Below, one piece after another: positions 13,639-17,847 of a stretch of DNA of 17,847 nucleotides (position 1 is the stretch's first letter; the number at the start of each line of letters is the position of its first letter). The notes below the pieces were generated by a model. That model had not been told where the DNA came from and made no database searches. It saw nothing but the letters and a program-made list of their open reading frames with translations. Source of the DNA: an uncultured Ignavibacteriota bacterium (lineage in GTDB: Bacteria > Bacteroidota > Ignavibacteria > Tepidaquicellales > Tepidaquicellaceae); the NCBI GenBank assembly GCA_937983305.1, contig CALKAJ010000393.1:1-17847 (forward strand), in the 5' to 3' direction. Made by a program: the position numbers and the translations under genes.

Positions 13639-14505
13639 TTAAACAGAGTACTTTTCTTTTGTGAATTTTAATAAATCCGCAATACTTAGAATTAAAGAAT
13701 CGCAGCAACCCTTAACGTCTGAAAAACTATGCACAGCATATCCGCCTATAATAAAATGTGAGCCCGAGTCTTTTGCTGTATCAAAAATTCTCTTTATGGA
13801 AGATTTAAATTTATCTTTATCTTCTATAATCGTTGCAGATAAACAAACCAAATCAGGCTTATACATTTTTATTCCTGATATGAATGATTTAACGGGCAGG
13901 TTAACCCCTGCATAAATTGTATTCCAACCGTTGTATTGTAAAACATTGTTAACACTAAGTAATGGTAACTCATGAAACTCTTTTTCCGGACATCCGCAGA
14001 ATGCCGTAAGTCCGTTTTTTAATTTTGGTTCGAGTTTCCCGTGAAATCTTATGAGCGCCTTTGTAATTTTACTTGTTGAAATGTGTTCCTGTTCGATACT
14101 TAATTCCTTTTTTTTCCACATTTCTCCAATACTTTTCATTGTTCTGCCTATTACATTGTCATACAAATCTGTAACACCAAGTCCGGTAAGATGCAAAGAG
14201 TAAAGATAATCCAGTATTTCATCGTCGCTGCCTTTAAACAGTTTTAATAAAAGAACATTTTTTATCTTTTCGAAATCAAGCGTCTTTTCCTTAATATGGG
14301 CTGATTCCCTGCTTAGGAGAATATTATTCTTAAGTTCATATGAGTATTTACTGCTAAAAAGCATTATGTCGTTTTTCTTGAATTTTCTGTGCCCGCCGGG
14401 AGTTTTATAACAGCCGAGCATACCGCTATCTGCCCACCTTTTCACCGAAGATTCATTCACGCCGAGAAATTCGGCAACCTGTTTTGAAGAAAAAGTACTT
14501 TCCAT
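13639..14505 (-). CDS. CarH/LitR-type B12-binding MerR-family regulator
   Basis: A 288-residue regulator with an N-terminal MerR/excisionase helix-turn-helix (about 5-50: SSKQVAEFLGVNESSVKRW then TPGGHRKF), a helical B12 cap domain (about 75-160), and a cobalamin-binding Rossmann domain (about 165-285). The cap carries the W-x9-EH motif of light-sensing CarH proteins (Trp130, Glu140, His141). The B12 site reads EFHELP, keeping lower-ligand His178 but with Pro181 where E/DxHxxG has Gly; LSATI and FIIGGYAV follow as usual. In CarH, adenosylcobalamin drives tetramerisation and DNA binding in the dark, and light disrupts it. Residue 131 is Lys where Thermus CarH, from memory, has a His that takes part in the light state. 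The gene is divergent from the DUF4397 lipoprotein, with likely operators between. There is no Shine-Dalgarno before the ATG, but the HTH begins right at the N-terminus, supporting this start. Confidence 0.87.
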   Translation of the reverse strand: MESTFSSKQVAEFLGVNESSVKRWADSGMLGCYKTPGGHRKFKKNDIMLFSSKYSYELKNNILLSRESAHIKEKTLDFEKIKNVLLLKLFKGSDDEILDYLYSLHLTGLGVTDLYDNVIGRTMKSIGEMWKKKELSIEQEHISTSKITKALIRFHGKLEPKLKNGLTAFCGCPEKEFHELPLLSVNNVLQYNGWNTIYAGVNLPVKSFISGIKMYKPDLVCLSATIIEDKDKFKSSIKRIFDTAKDSGSHFIIGGYAVHSFSDVKGCCDSLILSIADLLKFTKEKYSV

Positions 14506-14509
14506 ACCG

Positions 14510-14534
14510 TTTTAAACGTTTTGCACGTTTAAAA
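14510..14534. promoter_or_regulatory. candidate CarH operator (inverted repeat)
   Basis: Perfect inverted repeat with 10-base arms TTTTAAACGT and ACGTTTAAAA around the spacer TTTGC. It starts 5 bases upstream of the carH-like start codon, so a bound protein would cover the leader. It contains one copy of AAACGTT-N4-ACG-N-TTA, which recurs at 14582. Confidence 0.6.
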
Positions 14535-14549
14535 TGTTCCTGAGTAATT

Positions 14550-14557
14550 CAAATATA
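14550..14557 (-). promoter_or_regulatory. candidate -7 promoter element of the carH-like gene
   Basis: The minus strand reads TATATTTG, an exact match to the Bacteroidota -7 consensus TAnnTTTG. It would start transcription near 14543 and give a leader of about 38 bases. Whether this lineage uses that consensus is an assumption, and no clear TTTG element is seen at the matching upstream distance. Confidence 0.4.
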
Positions 14558-14581
14558 TTGCCCGGAAAATAAATACGCCTA

Positions 14582-14599
14582 AAACGTTCATAACGCTTA
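14582..14599. promoter_or_regulatory. second candidate CarH operator
   Basis: AAACGTTCATAACGCTTA matches the 18-base unit at 14514-14531 at 14 of 18 positions by eye (shared form AAACGTT-N4-ACG-N-TTA), 68 bases away. It lies on the far side of the candidate carH promoter and closer to the DUF4397 gene. Confidence 0.5.
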
Positions 14600-14701
14600 T
14601 ATCGGGAACTTTATATTTACAAATCGGGTTATACATGTCAAACCATTTAAACAAACTAAAATAAACTAAAAAATTAAATTAAAAATAAAGGAAAACAAAA
14701 A

Positions 14702-15406
14702 ATGGTAAAAATGAGAAACGTAATATTAGCAGCTTTTTTATTCGTAGTGTCAACAATCGCAGTCGGTTGCTCAGATGATTCTAACCCTATGAATACTGTA
14801 GAGTCAAAATCTAATGTTTTAGTAGCACATGCATCTCCAAATGCACCCGGAGTTGATTTACTTGTGGATGGGTCAGTTGCAGGAACTAATCTGTTATTCC
14901 CAAACAACACTGGATATCTGAAAGTTAACTCAGGTGACAGAAACATTAAAGTAAACGTTACAGGCACTACCACCACGGTAATAAACGCAACAGTTCCTTT
15001 TGCTCAGGATATGTATTATTCAGTTTTTGCAATAGACAGTGTATCGAAAATCAGCCCGGTAGTAGTTACTGATAATCTGACAGCACCGGCTTCAGGAAAA
15101 TCTCACATAAGATTCTTTCACTTTTCCCCGGATGCACCTGCGGTTGATGTAGCAGTAACAGGTGGACCGGTTTTATTCTCAAACAGAACTTTTAATAAAA
15201 GTGTAACAAATACGGAAATGGCATTTACCCCTGTGGATGCAGGAACTTATAATCTGGAAGTCAGACTTGCAGGTACAACAACAGTAGTATTGAGTTTACC
15301 CGGAGTAGTACTTGAAAACGGAAAAATATATACTGTGTTTGCCAAAGGATTTGTCGGTGGTTCCGGAACACAGGCACTCAGTGCACAAATAATCGTAAAT
15401 AAATAA
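14702..15406 (+). CDS. DUF4397-domain lipoprotein
   Basis: Predicted surface or periplasmic lipoprotein of 234 residues. The signal peptide (about 5-22) ends in the lipobox AVGC (acylated Cys23) followed by Ser-Asp-Asp. Two tandem DUF4397 units are visible: VLVAHASPNAPGVDLLVDG (from about 39) and IRFFHFSPDAPAVDVAVTG (from about 137), each followed by a beta-rich stretch (GDRNIKVNVTGTTTTV and GTYNLEVRLAGTTTVV). DUF4397 proteins are common extracytoplasmic proteins of unknown function. AAAGGA ends 9 bases before the ATG; an ATG three codons later is a possible alternative. The gene is divergent from the carH-like regulator, so light/B12 control is possible, and it ends at a clear hairpin terminator. 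Confidence 0.87.
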   Translation: MVKMRNVILAAFLFVVSTIAVGCSDDSNPMNTVESKSNVLVAHASPNAPGVDLLVDGSVAGTNLLFPNNTGYLKVNSGDRNIKVNVTGTTTTVINATVPFAQDMYYSVFAIDSVSKISPVVVTDNLTAPASGKSHIRFFHFSPDAPAVDVAVTGGPVLFSNRTFNKSVTNTEMAFTPVDAGTYNLEVRLAGTTTVVLSLPGVVLENGKIYTVFAKGFVGGSGTQALSAQIIVNK

Positions 15407-15433
15407 TCGTAAATAAATAAATAAAAGATATTT

Positions 15434-15465
15434 AGAAAGCCGGACTGAAAAGTTCGGCTTTCTTT
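15434..15465 (+). terminator. intrinsic terminator after the DUF4397 gene
   Basis: Hairpin with arms AGAAAGCCG (15434-15442) and CGGCTTTCT (15455-15463), extended by a G-T pair and ACT/AGT around a GAAA loop, followed by a short T-rich tail. It lies between two convergent genes and could serve both strands. Confidence 0.85.
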
Positions 15466-15481
15466 ATAAGTAAAAAATCTT

Positions 15482-15883
15482 TTAATTATTCTTAGTTTTT
15501 TTAGATGGAAAAGAATATTCAACCGATGGAATATTAAGCGGGTATATTATTTCCCGGTCTTCAGCATCAATCTTTACCTTAACTTCTTTTCCCACTTCAA
15601 TGTATGGTCCTGCAAGCATTCCTGCATTCCAGTATGTAAAAACCTGATACGGCTCTGTTTTGTCGTTCCATACTTCAAGTTTCAGCTTCACGCACTGATA
15701 TTGACCAAAGTCGTTTGTTCCTCTTTTGCCAACAGGTGTTTGCGAAATCACTCTGGCTTTTCCAACTGCAGCGGCTTTTATTTTTTTATTCTGAATTTCG
15801 AGCATTCTCTTTCCGGACTTTGAAGCATAATATAAAAATCCAAATAACGCAAGAATAAATGCAACAGCATATAATATTTCCAT
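15482..15883 (-). CDS. membrane-anchored protein of unknown function
   Basis: I do not recognise the family. The 133-residue product starts with a single membrane helix (about 3-19, EILYAVAFILALFGFLYYA), then a basic, Lys-rich stretch, then a beta-rich soluble domain (about 40-118) containing GKARVISQTPVGKRGTNDFGQ and EVGKEVKVKIDAEDREIIYPL, which resembles a small OB-like or beta-barrel fold (inference). The tail is Lys/Asn-rich. The ATG at 15883 is preferred; an in-frame GTG at 15910 would add nine residues before the hydrophobic segment. It converges on the DUF4397 gene, sharing the hairpin between them, and is divergent from the abgT-like gene by about 174 bases. Confidence 0.65.
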   Translation of the reverse strand: MEILYAVAFILALFGFLYYASKSGKRMLEIQNKKIKAAAVGKARVISQTPVGKRGTNDFGQYQCVKLKLEVWNDKTEPYQVFTYWNAGMLAGPYIEVGKEVKVKIDAEDREIIYPLNIPSVEYSFPSKKTKNN

Positions 15884-16057
15884 CTTTATTTTTTTTACAA
15901 GTTTTAACACGCAAGATACAAATATAAATAGATAAAAGACATATTAATATTGCAGTGAAATAGAATTATTTTAATGGAAAATTATATTCTCTAATCAGAT
16001 AAAGCCTGTAACTTTATTTCTTCAGAGATTGTTGAACATTCAAATTAGAAAAATTAT

Positions 16058-17566
16058 ATGATTTCAAAATTATTTAATTATAGTCTCACAACAGTTGAAA
16101 AAGTAGGAAACAAACTCCCTTCTCCCTCTATATTATTTGGTTTACTTGCTTTAATAACTCTAATCGGCTCATATATTGTTACTATATTGGGATGGAATGC
16201 AGTTAACCCTGTGGATAATAAAGTTATCACCGCAGTTAATCTTCTTACTGTTGAAGGAATTCACAGGATACTAAAAGAAATGGTAACGAATATGACAGGA
16301 TTTGCTCCTCTCGGTGTTGTACTTGTTTCGATGCTTGGTATAGGAATTGCAGAAAAAAGCGGATTAATAAATACGGGCATAAAATTACTGGTTGTTTATT
16401 CACCAAAGAAGATATTATCTTTTGTAATAGTATTAGCAGGAGTGCTTTCCAATATGGCAAGCGATGTTGGTTATGTTGTTTTGATACCTCTTGCCGGAGT
16501 TATATTCGCCTCTGTGGGCAGAAATCCTATAGTCGGAATGGCAGCAGCTTTTGCAGGTGTTTCGGGAGGTTTCAGTGCAAATTTATTCCTTGGTACAATT
16601 GATCCTCTCCTTGCCGGATTAACTGAAGAAGGAGCGAGGGTTATAAATCCTGAGTATATAGTTAACCCCGCGTCAAATTATTACTTTATGATTGTTTCTA
16701 CCTTTCTTATTGCAATAGTTGGAACAATAGTTACGGAAAAAATAGTTGCTCCCAAATTCAAGGAAACTTATGCCGAGAAGACAGACGAAGTACAAAAACT
16801 TAGTACTTTAGACAAAAAAGGACTGATTTATGCAACAATTTCATTTATGATTTTTTTGGTAATTATTTTAGTTGGTATTATTCCCGAAAACGGGTTTTTA
16901 AGAGGAAAAGAAGGAAGCATTATTCACTCTCCTTTAATCAATAACGTTGTTGTATTCATTCTTATAATATCCGCCGGAATGGGAATTGCTTACGGCTTTG
17001 GGGCGAAAACATTTAAAAACTCCGGTGATATAGTTAAAGGTATGGATGAAAGTATGAAGTCTTTAGGTTCTTATCTCACACTCGTATTCTTTGCCGCTCA
17101 GTTTGTGGCTTTTTTTAAGTGGTCTAATATTGGAGTTCTTACTGCTATTAACGGTGCAAATTTTCTTAAAGGTCTTGATTTAGGTCTGATACCGCTTGTG
17201 ATTTTATTTGTAATTTTTTCAGCAATAATTAATCTTGTAATTGGGAGTGCTTCTGCCAAATGGGCAATTCTGGCTCCGGTGTTTGTACCGATTTTTATGC
17301 TGATGGGTTATTCTCCGGAACTGTCACAAGCAGTATATAGAGTTGGTGACAGCGTATCAAATCCGATTTCGCCAATGATGAGTTATTTTGCATTGATAAT
17401 AACATTTTTCCATAAATATGACCCGAAAGCAGGACTTGGAACAATAATCTCTACAATGATGCCATATTCAATAGCATTCTTTATATTCTGGACTTTGTTA
17501 TTAATTATCTGGATATTATTTGGCTTACCGCTTGGTCCCGGAGCCGGTCTAATTTATGCAAAATAA
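16058..17566 (+). CDS. AbgT-family transporter
   Basis: Inner-membrane transporter of the AbgT family (relatives: E. coli AbgT, Neisseria MtrF, Alcanivorax YdaH), 502 residues, a normal length. It opens with the family hallmark GNKLPSPSILFGLL and has many hydrophobic segments, including two re-entrant-type regions. Functional residues described for YdaH/MtrF have counterparts at the expected spacing: Asp182 in GTIDPLLAG, Ser399 and Trp402 in SASAKWA, Pro420 in GYSPE, and Arg428 in YRVGDS. Family members import p-aminobenzoyl-glutamate (AbgT) or export p-aminobenzoate and sulfonamides (MtrF, YdaH); which applies here cannot be told. No strong Shine-Dalgarno precedes the ATG. The 147 bases upstream hold nothing I can name. 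Confidence 0.9.
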   Translation: MISKLFNYSLTTVEKVGNKLPSPSILFGLLALITLIGSYIVTILGWNAVNPVDNKVITAVNLLTVEGIHRILKEMVTNMTGFAPLGVVLVSMLGIGIAEKSGLINTGIKLLVVYSPKKILSFVIVLAGVLSNMASDVGYVVLIPLAGVIFASVGRNPIVGMAAAFAGVSGGFSANLFLGTIDPLLAGLTEEGARVINPEYIVNPASNYYFMIVSTFLIAIVGTIVTEKIVAPKFKETYAEKTDEVQKLSTLDKKGLIYATISFMIFLVIILVGIIPENGFLRGKEGSIIHSPLINNVVVFILIISAGMGIAYGFGAKTFKNSGDIVKGMDESMKSLGSYLTLVFFAAQFVAFFKWSNIGVLTAINGANFLKGLDLGLIPLVILFVIFSAIINLVIGSASAKWAILAPVFVPIFMLMGYSPELSQAVYRVGDSVSNPISPMMSYFALIITFFHKYDPKAGLGTIISTMMPYSIAFFIFWTLLLIIWILFGLPLGPGAGLIYAK

Positions 17567-17597
17567 TATATTACAGTGAATATATTGGAATTCTGAA

Positions 17598-17626
17598 TTG
17601 AATTTTATTTTTAATTGTGGTAATTT
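17598..17626 (+). promoter_or_regulatory. candidate sigma-70-like promoter of tRNA-Lys
   Basis: TTGAAT and TAATTT are separated by exactly 17 bases just upstream of the tRNA. The predicted start would fall at about the first tRNA base, leaving no leader, and the region is AT-rich, so this is tentative. Confidence 0.3.
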
Positions 17627-17631
17627 TACCC

Positions 17632-17704
<73 letters not shown>

Positions 17705-17710
17705 CAAGTT

Positions 17711-17738
17711 AAAAGTCCCAAAATGCGGGACTTTTTTT
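17711..17738 (+). terminator. intrinsic terminator of tRNA-Lys
   Basis: Stem AAAGTCCC / GGGACTTT around AAAATGC, continuing into a run of seven Ts. A second copy of its 5' arm and loop is at the right end of the window. Confidence 0.9.
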
Positions 17739-17741
17739 ATT

Positions 17742-17847
17742 TTGGTAGAGCAGTCCCGGTTCATCGGGACGGGTCAGGGGTGCGTTTCGGGACGGGTCAG
17801 GGGTTCGAGTCCCCTCGAGTGTACAAGTTAAAAGTCCCAAAATGCGG
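17742..17847 (+). repeat. rearranged tRNA-Lys-derived repeat with exchanged anticodon arm
   Basis: This stretch repeats parts of the tRNA-Lys locus in order. TTGGTAGAGCAG (17742-17753) equals the D-loop and D-stem 3' side. A hairpin GTCCCG-GTTCAT-CGGGAC (17753-17770) stands where the anticodon arm should be. The variable and T-arm 5' part occurs twice (18-base units at 17764-17781 and 17787-17804). Then an exact 55-base copy (17793-17847) of 17674-17728 covers the T arm, acceptor 3' strand and the start of the terminator. The 5' acceptor strand and D-stem 5' strand are missing, so it cannot fold as a normal tRNA. It could be a genuine tRNA-derived element or partly an assembly product of the contig end. 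Confidence 0.75.

Noticed and set aside
17565..17586. AATATATT-ACAGTG-AATATATT hairpin after the AbgT gene as terminator
   Set aside because: Weak A-T stem overlapping the stop codon and no T tract afterwards; AATATATT is self-complementary, so the match is cheap.
17711..17847. A CRISPR array or phage attachment site beside the tRNA
   Set aside because: Repeats are few, of unequal length and spacing, and derived from the tRNA locus itself; no integrase or cas gene is present in the window.

Overview
This AT-rich 17.8 kb window looks like a complete metagenomic or draft contig from the Bacteroidota/Chlorobiota (FCB) group, most likely an Ignavibacteria-type bacterium. The evidence is two secreted proteins with NYPNPFNP-type type IX secretion (T9SS) sorting domains, a Sec-type (clade II) nitrous oxide reductase operon, many lipoproteins, and one promoter element resembling the Bacteroidota TAnnTTTG form. 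Both ends are assembly-limited. Bases 10-43 are Illumina adapter fused onto a truncated gene. The right end stops exactly at the end of a 55-bp repeat copied from a tRNA-Lys locus.

Layout. (1) 45-3102, plus strand: a truncated PIN/PhoH-family ATPase gene, a lipoate-protein ligase and an M42 metallo-aminopeptidase, closely spaced. (2) 10017-3114, minus strand: a tightly packed, probably single transcription unit, ric - lipoprotein cytochrome c - nosZ - nosB-like membrane protein - nosL - nosD - nosF - nosY. Upstream of ric are two FNR/DNR-type palindromes, and next to them lies a Crp/Fnr-family regulator (10094-10816) whose recognition helix carries the E-x-x-S-R residues expected for TTGA half-sites. 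(3) 10823-13554, minus strand: two tandem 417-residue T9SS-secreted paralogues with nearly identical ends and a divergent centre. (4) 13639-15465: a B12-binding MerR-type regulator of the CarH/LitR photoreceptor class, divergent from a DUF4397 lipoprotein. The shared intergenic region has repeated AAACGTT-type sites that look like operators. (5) 15482-17566: a small membrane-anchored protein of unknown function (minus) and an AbgT-family transporter (plus). (6) 17632-17847: tRNA-Lys(CUU) with its terminator, followed by a rearranged, tRNA-derived repeat.

How the genes work together. The central unit is a compact N2O-respiration module. A Crp/Fnr regulator probably senses NO or redox state and drives ric (repair of NO-damaged iron centres) together with N2O reductase, its copper delivery and maturation proteins (NosL, NosD/F/Y), and a lipid-anchored cytochrome c as likely electron donor. 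The second module is a probable light/B12-responsive switch next to a surface lipoprotein. The less usual elements are the paired FNR boxes with one site inside the regulator gene, the repeated sites around carH, the mosaic secreted paralogues, and the tRNA-derived repeat with an exchanged anticodon arm.
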